Source: Pirellulaceae bacterium (GTDB taxonomy: Bacteria > Planctomycetota > Planctomycetia > Pirellulales > Pirellulaceae). From it: a DNA stretch of 64,000 nucleotides. The translations under genes were made by a program, and so were the position numbers. The stretch lies in NCBI GenBank assembly GCA_023382975.1, contig JAHDXO010000028.1:62001-126000 (forward strand), given 5' to 3'. This document shows positions 9,162 through 21,600 of the stretch, in pieces (positions within the stretch are counted from its first letter, which is position 1; each line of letters begins with the position of its first letter). The notes under the pieces were generated by a model. It was not told the origin of the DNA and made no database searches. It worked only from the letters and a program-made list of their open reading frames with translations.

Positions 9162-9659
9162 GCTCCCTCCCCCATCGCTGAACTCGTGAGAATTCAGATC
9201 GCACGAGCCGTTCACTCGGGCGAGTAAACGATGCGCCCCGTTTCTCCGTCCAATACCGTCGTGCCAGTATTGACCCCAAGCCCGATTGCGTCAACTCGGG
9301 CGAGACGATCGGCACGGACGCGGTTAGCATGCGGTGCCTGCCGATGGTTTGGCAACACGGCCGGGGGAACAGATGCGACTGGGACGAAATTGGCCTCGAA
9401 CCGTTGTAAACGGCACGGAGACGGCCTGAATTCGGCCACCTTGGGGGGCTTGCTGGCCGCAGTTGTCTTGACCGGGGACCGTTTTTTGGAAACGATATCG
9501 ATTGTGCCATTCGGGCGATCTGGCGAGAGTTCATCGGTTCGGCCCGATCATCATGCCCGAACGGCCGCACTCCGACAACCGACGCGAATCCATCCCGAGT
9601 TTGGTTTTCGTGTCCCACCCGGCTTCCGCCCACCGACCACGCACCACGGAGTCCTGACC
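9162..9659. other. divergent intergenic region without a supported gene
   Basis: About 500 bases between the SDR gene (minus) and the giant gene (plus). It holds a half copy of the GAATTC-rich palindrome at 9177-9200. The frame of the giant gene stays open to 9231, but its translation there is compositionally unlike the protein and has no signal peptide. The antisense frame 9212-9439 matches nothing I recognise. No clear promoter was identified by eye. Confidence 0.6.
9177..9200. repeat. half copy of dispersed GAATTC palindrome
   Basis: GCTGAACTCGTGAGAATTC matches one arm of the palindromes at 25626, 53631, 53700 and 55963 with one mismatch; the second arm is missing. It lies just upstream of the SDR ribosome site. 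Confidence 0.6.
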
Positions 9660-12600
9660 GTGCCGACTCACAAAGCCAACCATCCATCGCGTCGATTTTG
9701 GTTCATCGCTGTTCTGGCCGTCTACTTCGCCGGGCAGACGACCTTCGCCCAAACCGAGCCGGCAGGCCCCGCACCGACTGCGGAGGCTCCAGCGGCCGCC
9801 GAGTCACAGCCGGAGCCGCAACCGGCGGCGAGACCGGAATCGGCCGACCCCGCTCCAGCGGAACCCGCTCCAGCGGAACCCGCTCCAGCGGAACCCAAAC
9901 CAGCGGAACCCAAACCAGCGGAACCTGCTCCTGCCGAACCCAAGCCAGCCGAACCTGCTCCGGCAGAACCCAAGCCAGCCGAGCCAGCTCCGGCCGAACC
10001 CAAGCCGGCGGAACCCCCGTCGGCCGATCCCGCGGAAGAGCCAGCCGCGGAGGGGCCGCCCAGTTTCGAGCGACTGGGTGATCCCGAGATGGCCAAACGA
10101 ATCGGGCTGGCAAGCGACCAGCGGGATGAGATCGCCGCCTTGCTCGCTCAGCGAACCGAGGCGCTGGCGGCCGCGGCCAGCGAACAAGCGCGTGCCGCGG
10201 TGATCGCCGACAGCGACAGCAAACTGTCGGCGGTGTTGACCGACGTACAGCGTGGCGATTTTCTCGGCAAGCCGGTCGACAAGCGTTTGCGGTTCATGTT
10301 TCGCTACCAGCAATGGAAGGACGTGTTGCAGTGGCTGGCCGACCAGGCGGACATGTCCCTGGTGATGGACGCGCCGCCGCCCGGGACCTTTAACTACTCC
10401 GACACGCGCGAATACACGCCCGAAGAAGCGATCGACATGCTGAACGGCGTGCTGACGATCAAAGGCTATACCTTGGTCCGCCGCGGACGGATGCTGATGC
10501 TGGTCGATCTGTCGGAAGGACTGCCGGACGGGTTGGTCTTCCAGGTGCCGCTGACCAGTCTGGACAAGTACGGGAAGTTCGAATTTGTCACGGTCCAGTT
10601 CGATTTGGGCAAACGCAGCCCGGAAGCGGTTGAGGCCGCGATCAAGCCGCTGCTCAGCCCCTACCACAAACTCACGATCGTTCCGACGACTCGGCAACTG
10701 TTCGTAACCGACCGGGCCGGTGTCATGCGGTCGGTGGGCGAAGTGGTACAAGCGCTCCCCGAGCCCGTGACTCCGCCCGCAGCACCGGTGGAAACGCCCG
10801 AGAAGCCGGTGGTCGAAGTCTATCCGATCACCAAGGCCGATCCCGACGCGGCGATGACCGTGTTGCGAGCCTTGGTTCCCGCCGGAAATATCGTGCTGGA
10901 TCCCAAGCTGAATCAGGTCAACGCCCACGCCACTCCCACGCAACAGGCCATCATTCAGCGCGTGCTGGAACAGATGGAGGCCGGTGTTCCGGAGGAATCG
11001 CGGCCGAACTTGGAGGTCTATCCGATCGCGACCTTCCTGGACAACGCCATCGCGGGCAGCCAACTGGTCGACACGTTGAAGAATATCGTGCCGCAGGCCC
11101 AGTTGTCGGTCAGTGCAGACCTGAAGAGTCTGGTGGCCTGGGCCACCCCCGCCGACCAGGGTGCGATCAAGACGGCGTTGGAAAAGCTGAGCGTGGACAA
11201 ATCGCCGCGAGCCTCGCGGCAACTGGAGGTGCATCGGCTGTTCAAGGTGGATCCGGAAACGACGCTGGCGCTGTTCCAAACGATTCTGCCCGAGGCGCGT
11301 CTGGCGGTCGACAAGGAGACACGCACTCTGATCGCCGTCGCCGTGCCGGCCGACCAGGAGGTGATCCGCGGCACGCTGAAGGTCCTGCAGCCGACCGAGC
11401 CGGGGCCGGACACGCCCGAGTTGCGATTCTACGAATTGACCTTGGCGATGCCCCCGGATTTCCCCGAGGTGATCCAGAAGGTATCGCCCAATTCGACGGT
11501 GGCGATGGACCAGAGCGGCATGCGGCTGATGGTCATCGCTTCGCCCGCGGAACACGCCAAGATCGACAAGACGATCCAGGAAATGCAGCGGACCACTTTT
11601 GTCCAGGGGCGGCCCAAGCTGGTGTTCTATCCGGTGACGCCGGATCAGCGGCGCCGGTTCGACTCGGTCTGGCCGGCCTTGAGTAAGGAACTGCCCAGGG
11701 TCGAGTTGGTGCGGGAAGGGCAGCCGGGCGAGTTGGCGATTTGGGCCCGACCGCGGCAGCACGAGGTCATCGCCGAAGTCATGGACGAATTGCTGCGAGA
11801 GGTTCCCGATTCGGAGAAGTTTGAGCTTTCGACCTACCCGATCGCAACTCGCGACCTGTCCGGCGTGCTGAGCATGTTGGAGACGCTCTACCCGGAGACC
11901 AAATTCGTCTCGGATTCCGAAAGCCAGCGTCTGCTGGTCTGGAGCACTCGGCAGCAGCACGACTCGATCAAGAGATCTTTGGAGCAGTTGCAGGCGACCG
12001 GCACCGGAACCGCGACCACGGTCGAGATCTACCCGTTGACCAAAGCCGAGCCCAACTCGACGCTGACGCTGCTGCAATCGATGGTGCCCCACGCCAAGCT
12101 GAGTCTGGACCTGCGTGCCGAGAATCTGGTCGCCTTGGCGGTCCCCGAGGACCATCAAACCATCGCGGCGGCGCTCGGCAAACTGCAACCGACCGATGCG
12201 GACGAACAGGCCCCCCGCCTGCAGTTCTACGCCTTTGACGAGCCGCCGTCCGCGAACCTGATCGACATCCTGGAGAATCTGACGCCGCGGGCTCGAATCA
12301 CGGCCGATGCCGAGAACAAACGCTTGGCCGTAGTCGCCTCGCCGGCCGATCACGCAAAGATCGAGGCGACGCTCGAACAATTCCACCAGGCCGCACCGTC
12401 CAAGGGCAAACCAACCCTGGCGGTTTATCCGCTGCGAGCTTCGGACCCGGCAGGCGTCCAGGGTATTCTGAAGAGCCTGCTGCCCGACTCGCAATTGACC
12501 TTGGATGCTAAGACCAACAGCTTGGTCGCCTTGGCCGCTCCTGCCGACCAGGCAGTGATCAAAACGACGCTCGAACAACTGCAAGCGGTCGCGGCCGCGC

Positions 12601-15600
12601 CCGACACGCCTGTGCTGCGGTTCCACCCGCTGTCGCAAGCTCCGGCGGACAATCTGGTCAAGGTCATCCAGGACTTGGTGCCGCAGGCGCAGATCACCCC
12701 GGACGCCGAGAACCAGCGTCTGACGGTCGTGGCCTCGCCGGCCGACCACGATACGATCACCAACATCGTGGCGGAGTTCGAAGCCAACACGCCGCCCGTC
12801 GAACGGGCCATGTTGACCGTGTACCCGGTGACGCCGACGCAGCAACGCCGGTTCGAAACGGCGCTGACTCAATTGGCCGCCGACCTGCCTTCGGTCCAGT
12901 TGTTGCCCAACACGGCACCGGGCGAATTGGCGATCTGGGCGAAACCCAGCGATCACGCTCGAGTTGCTGAATTGCTCAAACGACTGGCGACCGACGCGGC
13001 GGCCGATACTCCGCCGCGATTGGCGGCGTACACGTTGAAAGTAGCCGATCCGGCCACCGTCTCCGGCGTGCTGGAGCGACTGTTCCCCGACGTCGAGATC
13101 GTCACGGACCAGAAGACTCGGAAAGTCATGGTCTGGGCGCCGCTGGAGGAACAAGCCCGCATCAGCGAGGCGATCGAGCAGATCGACAGCGGCGAACCAG
13201 CGGCGTGGGACCAGGAAATCCGGGCCTATCCGCTGCGCGACGCCGATCCGGCCGTGGTGGTCGAGATGCTGACCCGGTCCCTACCCGACGTGCGATTGTC
13301 CAGCGATGCGAAGGCCGGTGCGATCCTCGCCTGGGGCACCCGCCAGGAGCACGAGCAGATCAAGAAGGTCGTCGAACAGCTATCGCAGGCACCCGACTCC
13401 GCCCAGAAAGTCGCGGTTTACGACCTGAAAGCTATCACCGCGGCCAGCGCCCAAGGCATCCTGCAAACCGCCGTTCCGCAAGCCAAATTGACGATCGATG
13501 CCGAGAACCCTCAGCGGTTGACCGCGTGGGCTCGCGGGTTCGAACACGAATCGATCGCGGCGATCCTGCAAGAGATCGACGTGCCCGGCGACGGACGTCA
13601 GGAGTCGACGGTCGAGGTGTACACGATCCCGTCCGTCAGCTTGACCGGAGCGATCTACCAGCTTCGCACGCTGTCGACCGCTTTTCCGAAGGCCCAGTTC
13701 TCGCTGGGCGGCGACGCGGGGCAAGTTGTCGCCTGGGCCACCGCCAAGGACCACGAGCAGATCCGGGCGCTGGTCGAACGGATGAAGACGCCCGCGGCCG
13801 AGGATGCCCGTAAACTGGTCGTTTACACACTCGATCACATCGAGGCGGAGCAGGCCCGCGACATCCTGAGGAAAGTCGTGGAGAGCGCCGAATTGACGGC
13901 CGATCCCGCGAACCCCAAACGATTGACCGTCTGGGCCAAGGCGGCCGAGCACCAAGCGATCGAAGACGCGCTGACGCAGATCGACGTCGAGGAAGCCGCC
14001 GGGTCGGGATCGACCGCCGTGATCTATTCGCTGGAAGATATGGACGCCACGGCCGCGATCTATGCAGTGCAGTTTCTGACCGCCACGGTGCCTACCGCTC
14101 GGATCACGCGTGCCGCCCAACCCAATCAATTGCTGGCTTGGGCAAACGCCCGGGACCACGAACGTCTGCAAATGCTGGTGGACCAACTGACGAAGCAGCC
14201 GGCCGTCGAAGCGGCGCCGAAGGTCGCCGTCTACACGACCACCTCGATCCCAGCGGCCACGGCGCTGGCGGTGCTGCGCAAGGTCGCGCCACGAGCGGAG
14301 TTGACCGCCGATCCGACCAACCCGCAACGCTTCACCGCGTGGGCGCGGCCTGCGGAACATACCGCCATCCAGACGGTTCTGAGCGACATCGACGTGGTGG
14401 AGGCCCCCGAACTGACATCCCAGGCCATCGTCTACCCGTTGCCGGGCATGACCGCGACCAGCAGCATCTACGTGCGCAGCTTTCTGGCCAACGCATTCCC
14501 GCGAGCCAGCTTCACACTCGGCGCGGCTCCCGAGCAGGTCGTCGCGTGGGCCACCGCCGCCGAGCACCAGCAGATCAAGAAACTGGTCGACCAGTTGGCG
14601 GGCACGGGCGACCCGGCCAATGCGCCCAAAGCGGCGCTCTACACCTTGCAGTTCGCCGACGCCGACAGCGTGAGGACGCTGCTGCAGACCGCCGTGCCGC
14701 AAGCCAAGCTGTCGGTCGATGCGACCCAGCCGCAGCGGCTGACCGCGTGGGCCCGTCCCGCCGAACACGACACGATCAAGGCGATCCTGGCCGAGGTGGA
14801 TGTCGAAGCCGGAGCAGCCGCTGGGACGACGGTGGCCGTCTACCGCCTGCAGGGCGCGACCCTGGCCACGTACATGCCGTACGCGACGCAGTTGCTGACC
14901 GCCGCGTATCCCAAAGCCAAGTTTTCCCCGGGGCCCGAACCGGGGCAACTGCTGGTCTGGGCCAATGCCAAGGACCATCAGGGCATCGCGGAACTGATCG
15001 ATCGCCTGAACGCCGGGCCGCCGCCGGACGAAGCCCCCGTGGCCGCCGTGTACTCGATGAAGAACATCACCTCGGCCTCGGCCCAAACGATTCTGGCCAG
15101 CGCCGTGCCGCGAGCCAAGCTGAGTTCCGACGTCCGCGATCCGCAACGGCTGACGGCCTGGGCCAGTCCGGCCGACCAGGCGACCATCAAGGCGATCGTC
15201 GAGCAGATCGACGTCGCGGGCGATCCGGAGACATCGTATTCGGTGGCGATCTACAAGCTGGAAGGCATGAGCACTCGGGCGATCTACTACGCCGGCACCT
15301 TCCTGGCCAGCGTCGTTCCCCAGGCGCGGTTCACGCCGGGTTCCGAGGAGGGGCAGATGGTCGTGTGGGCCACGGCCAAGGACCACGAACAGATCAAGAC
15401 GCTGATCGACGAGCTGACCAAGTCGCCGCCGGCGGACATCGCGCGGCAGATCGCCGTCTACCCCCTGCAGCACATCACGGCCGCCAACGCTTCGCAGGTG
15501 TTGACCACGGCGCTGCCCCGCGCCACGATCACCACCACGCCCGACGATCCGCAGCGGCTGACGGCTTGGGCCACGCCCGCAGACCAGAAGACCATCCAGG

Positions 15601-18600
15601 CCATGTTGGAGAAGATCGACATCGCGACCGAAGCCGGCGGCGGGCCGACGGTCGCGGTGTACAGTCTGCAGGGCGCCACCGCCGCCACCACGTTGCCCTA
15701 CGCGCTGCGTCTGCTGACGACCGCGTTTCCCAGAGCCCAGTTTTCGGCCGGCATCGAGCCGGGACAACTGCTGGCTTGGGCCACGGCCAAGGACCAGCAG
15801 GGCATCCAGGAATTGGTCGACCGCTTGAATGCCGGGCCGCCTGCGGAGGAGGCGCCAGTGGCCGCCGTCTACAGCTTGAAAAACATCACCTCGGCCTCGG
15901 CCCAAACGATCCTGGCCAGCGCCGTGCCGCGGGCCAAGTTGAGTTCCGACGCGCGCGATCTGCAACGGCTGACGGCCTGGGCCAGTCCGGCCGACCAGGC
16001 GACCATCATGGCGATCGTCGAGCAGATCGACGTCGCGGGCGATCCGGAGACATCGTATTCGGTGGCGATCTACAAGCTGGAGGGCATGAGCACGCGGGCG
16101 ATCTACTACGCCGGCACCTTCCTGGCCGGCGTCGTTCCCCAGGCCCGGTTCACGCCGGGCTCCGAGGAAGGGCAGATGGTCGTGTGGGCCACGGCCAAGG
16201 ACCACGAGCAGATCAAGAAGTTGATCGAGGAACTGACCAAGTCGCCGCCGCCAGAGATTGCGCGGCAGATCGCCGTCTATCCCTTGCAGCACATCACGGC
16301 CGCCAGCGCTTCGCAGGTGTTGACCACGGCGCTGCCCCGCGCCACGATCACCACCACGCCCGACGATCCGCAGCGGCTGACCGCGTGGGCCATCCCGGCG
16401 GACCAGAAGACCATCCAGGCCATGTTGGAGAAGATCGACATCGAGACCGAAGTTGGCAGAGGTGCGACGGTTGCGGTGTACCGCCTGGACGGAGCCACCG
16501 CGACGACGGTACCTAACGCCTTGAAACTGTTGGCTGCGGCGTTTTCCCGAAGCCAGTTCGCCGCCGGCATCGAACCGGGGCAACTGCTGGCTTGGGCCAC
16601 GGTCGAGGAGCACGAGGGAATCCAGGAGTTGATCGACCAACTGAACGCGGCTCCACCGCCGGAGCAGGCCCCCAAAGCCGTCGTCTACACGATGAAGTTC
16701 GTGAACGCCGCCCAGGTGGTCGAGTTGCTGGCGGGCGCCACGCCCGAGGCGAAGACGACGGCGGACGCCGAAGATCCGCAGCGGTTGGTCGTGTGGGCCA
16801 AGCCGGCCGACCATGCGACGATCGAAGGCATCTTGCAGCAAGTTGACGTCGAAGGCGCCGTCGATTCCGGCCGCTCGGCCGTGATCTATTCGCTCGAAGA
16901 GATGGATCTCCGGTCGCTGGTCTTCGCCTTTCGCTTTCTCACCACCTCGGTGCCCGACGCCCGTTTCTCGCCCGGTGCTCGCGAAGGGCAAGTGCTGGCC
17001 TATGCGACCGCCAAAGACCATCAGCGGATTCAGTCGCTGGTCGAACAACTGACGGCCGCTCCGCCGGCCGAACAAGCGCCGGCCGCCGCCGTGTACACAC
17101 TCAAGTTCATTACGGCGACGACCGCTTCGGAAGTCCTGCGCAAGGCGGTTCCCAAAGCCGAATTCACCTTGGACGCGGCCGACACGGCGCGCATGACCGT
17201 CTGGGCCAGCCCGGCCGATCAAGCGACGATCAAATCGATTCTGGAGCAGATCGACGTCGAAGGCGAAGCCGGCGGGGCGAACGTCGAGATCTACCAACTC
17301 GAAGGCGGCTTGACCGCCACATCGGCCGCCTACGCCCTGCGTTTGCTCGGCACGGCCTTTCCCAATGCGAGGTTCTCCACCGGCACGGACCCGGCTCAGG
17401 TCGTGGCCTGGGCCTCGGCCAAGGACCATGCGGAGATCAAGGCGTTGGTCGACCGCCTGAACGCCGGTCCGCCCCCGGAAAAGTCGCCTGCGGTGGTCGT
17501 GTACAAGCTGGATTTCCTCGAAGCTGCCCAGGCGCAGACGGTGCTGGCGGCTGCCGTTCCGCAAGCGACGTTGACACTCGATCCGGCCGCGCCCCAACGG
17601 CTGACCGCTTGGGCCACGCCCGAGGACCATCAGACGATCGACACCGTCCTGAAGCAGATCGACGTCGAGGAAGCCGTTGCGTCCGACCGGACCGTGGCGA
17701 TCTACTCGCTCCGCGACATGAATCCCCGCTCGGTAAGTTACGTTTGGCGGTTTCTGGCGGGCGCGGTCCCCAATGCCAGGCTGACGCCCGGCGCGGAGCC
17801 CGAGCAACTGGTCGCCTGGGCGTCCGCCAAGGACCATCAGCAACTGAAGATGCTGATCGATCAATTGACGACCGTCGCTCCGGAGGACGAGCCGAAGATT
17901 GCGATCTACACAACCAAGTTTATCACGGGCGCCAACGCCGTGCAGATCCTGCAACTGGCCGTGCCTCGCGCCACCTTGACGCCCGACGCCGACGACCCGC
18001 AGCGATTGACCGCATGGGCCCGCGCCAGCGACCACGGCAACATCAAGTCGATCCTTCAGGAGATTGACGTCGAAGGCGACGCCGAGGCCGCTTCGACCGT
18101 GGAGGTCTACACGCTGCAAGGCGGACTGACCGCCACTTCGTCCGTCTACGCCCTGCGATTGCTCGGCACGGCCTTCCCGCGAGCCCGGTTCTCGATGGGC
18201 ACCGATGCGGGCCAGATCGTCGCTTGGGCTCCGGCACGGGACCATGCCGACATCCGTGCGCTGGTCGAACGTCTGAACGCTGGGCCGCCCGATGAACTGG
18301 CGCCTAAGGCCGAAATCTACACCCTCGAATTCCTGCCCGCGGCGGACGCGGTGACCCTGTTGCAGCGAGCCGTTCCCGCCGCGACGCTGACTCCGGACCC
18401 TCGCGACCCCCAACGGCTGACCGCCTGGGGGACGCCGCTGGAGCACCGCTCGATCGCGACGATCCTCAAGCAACTGGACGTCGAGATCGATCCGGCCAAC
18501 GCGCCGACGCTGCAGATCTACACGCTCGAGGGCATTGACACGCGCACCTCGACGGCGACTCTGCGACTGCTGACGTCGGCATTTCCGGAGATCACCTTCA

Positions 18601-21600
18601 CGGCCGGCGCCGAACCGGGACAGGTTCTGGCGCTGGCAGGTCCGAAGCAACACGTCGAGATCCAGAAGCTGGTCGATCAACTGAATCAGCCGCAGCCCGA
18701 GGAATTGGCGGCCAAGGCGATGGTCTATTCGCTGAAGTTCATCACGGCCGCTTCCGCCTTGCAGACGCTGCAGACCGCGTTGCCGCAAGTGCGGTTGACC
18801 AGCGATCGCGACGATCCGCAGCGGTTGACCGCCTGGGCCCGGCCGGCGGACCATGACAAAGTCGCCAGGATTCTCGCGGAGATCGACACCGAGGCGGATC
18901 CGGCGAGCCGGGCTACCCCGGTCGTCTACACGCTGGAGAAGATCGATCCCCGCTTGGCCGTCTACACGATTCGCTATCTGGCGACCGCCTTTCCCAAAGC
19001 GGTCATCTCGCCGGGCGCGGTCCAGGGGCAACTGATCGTCGTCGCCACCGCCAAGGATCACGAACAACTGAAGACCCTGGTCGACCAGATCAACCAGGGG
19101 CCGCCGCCCGAATTGGCGCCCACGGCCAAGGTGTACCCGCTGAAGTTGGCCACCGCCACCGCGGCCATCCAGGCATTGAGTCGCGCCGTGCCCGAGGCGA
19201 CGCTCAGCGTCGCACCCGATTCCAACCAGATCGTCGCTTGGGCCCGACCGGCCGACCACGAGAAGATTGCCGAGATCCTGGAAACGCTGGACCAGAAGGC
19301 GCCGGCGGAATTGGAACCCACCGCGATTGTCTACACGGTGGACACGGCCGATGTGGTCGAGGTAACGCGCATCCTCCGCTATGCCGTGCCGCAGGCCCGG
19401 ATCACGGCCGGCGCGGAACCGCAGCAACTGGTCGCCTGGGCCCGGCCCGCCGATCATGCCCTGATCGAAGACATCATCGAGAAGATGGCGCAGAAGGGGC
19501 CCGAAGAACTCGCCTCGAAAGTCGTCGTCTACTCGGTGCCCTCGGGCGATGCGGCCAGCGCGCTGGCGTTCCTGCAATCGACCGTCCCGGCCGCCCGCTT
19601 CTCGGTCGGCTCCGATCCGCGGCGGCTGATCGCGTGGGCCCGGCCCGCCGATCACGAGCGCATCAAACGCGCGGTGGACGAGATCGCCGCCGGCGCCGCC
19701 GAAATGACCACGCACGTGTACCGCTTCCGCTATGCCGATCCTACCGCCGCGATGACCGTGCTCGCCACGCTCGTCCCGACTGCCAAGATGGCCGTTGACC
19801 GCAACGAGCAGACGCTGGTCGTCACGGCGCTGCCGGAGGACCATGAAAAGGTTCGCGCCACGGTCGATGCGATGGACGGGGAAGATGCCGAGGGCCAGCG
19901 GCCGACGCTGAAGGTCCACAAGGTCGAAGTCGGCGACGTCGCCAGCCTGTACCGCTCGCTGATCCTCCTGTTCCGTACCGACGCGACGGTACAGTTGTCG
20001 ATGGATTCCCGCAACAACTCGCTGATCGCGGTCGCGACGGCAGCCAAGCACGAGCGGATTCATGAGATGATCCAGGCGCTGGCCGAAGCTGCTCGCGAGG
20101 ACGCGGACATCGTCATGGAACTGTATCCGATGCGGAACATCGATTCCGCGGCGGCGCTCAGCATCCTGCAACAGATGATGGAACGGCAAGGCGGCCGAGC
20201 CGAATTGTCCTACGACTACCGGACCAACCAGTTGATCGCGATCGCCAAGCCTGAATACCAGCAACTGATCCGCGACACGCTCGACCAGTTGCGCGGCGAA
20301 GAGCCGCTGCTGGAGATTTACGAATTGCAGTTCGTCGACCCCATGTCCGCCCAGATGGCGATCAGCCGCCAGTTTTCCGACGCGGGCCTACTCGGCCCCG
20401 AAGTCGACATGGATCCGGTCACCGACCAGTTGTTTGTGCGGGCCACCGACGAGCAGCATGAGCAGATTCGCGATCTGCTGATCAAGATGGGCGAAACCAA
20501 GCTGAAACTGCAGGGAAGTCGAGACGGCCGGGCAATGAGGACCATCCGCGTCCAGGGCGACGTGTCGGAAGCCTTGCGAGAGATCCAGCGTCTTTGGCCG
20601 CGACTGCGGGACAACGAACTGCGAGTGATCTCGCCCGAAGAACTGCCGGCCACGGTCAAGCCGCCCTCCCCAGCGCCCGTGCCCCCCGCAACCGCTCCGC
20701 CGCCGAAAAGCGTCCCCGACAACGCCTCGTTGCGCGGCGAGTTCCGGCAGCCGGGCGAGGTCTATTTCGTCGCCCAGATCGAGTCCGACCAACCGTCTGC
20801 TGACCTGATGCCCGCGACGAAGAGGAAATCGAAGTTGAAGGGCGAGCCGGCCGAGCCAGTCGAAACGCCGCAGTTGCCGCCCGCGCCGATCATGCCGCCC
20901 GCGGCCGACGAGCCCCCGGAGGCTCCCCTCGGTCCGCCGCCGGATCTGCCCGCGGAAACGCCTTCCGAGTTGCCGGCCGATATGGTGAACGATGATGCAT
21001 CCGCCGTCAGGCCACCGGTCTTTCTGGTGCCCGGCGAAGGCACGATCACGATCGTTTCGGAGGATCCCGAAGCGGTGCAGCAGTTGGAGGAGTTGCTGCG
21101 GACGATCCTGCCCGGTTCCGGCGAGATCGGCCGCAACATCAGCATGTACCCGTTGAAATACTCCAGCGCCGTGGACGTCGCCGAGCGACTGCGGGAGTTG
21201 TTCACGGCTACCGGCACCACTTGGCGCCGAGGCTACCAGCCGGTATCGATCGTTCCCGATGAACGCTTGAACTCGATTCTCGTTCAAGGCAGCCGCATCG
21301 ATCGCGACACGATCGAGGCGTTAATCCGCACGATGGACACCGAAGACGCGCGGGCCACCAAACCGCAGATCGTCCCGATCCACTATGCCGAAGCCGAGGA
21401 GATCGCCACCACATTGCGCGAAGTCTTCCGCTCGCAAATGACCGGCCGGACGGCCGCCTCGACCACCTCGACTCGCACGGCGACTCGCTCGCTGAGCCGC
21501 ATGTCGGCCGAGATCGCTGTGGACGACGCTACCAACTCGCTGATCGTCGTCGCCGCCTCGCCTCTGCTGGAGGAGATTATCGACCTGGCCGGAGTCCTCG

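Noticed and set aside
9212..9439. 75-codon minus-strand frame upstream of the SDR gene
   Set aside because: No known domain or ribosome site, and it lies in a region with no support for coding.
9804..13154. Long minus-strand frame over the first part of the giant gene
   Set aside because: Same cause; its composition is that of antisense sequence (Arg/Gln/Leu-rich, no domain).
13380..20264. A 2,294-codon open frame on the minus strand inside the giant gene
   Set aside because: It is the reverse shadow of the repeats: high GC and repetitive codons keep the frame open. It has no signal, domain or ribosome site, while the plus-strand translation is clearly a repeat protein.
10818..20511. Regularly spaced repeats as a possible CRISPR array
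   Set aside because: The spacing (about 200 bases) and in-frame protein periodicity show that these are coding repeats, not CRISPR.
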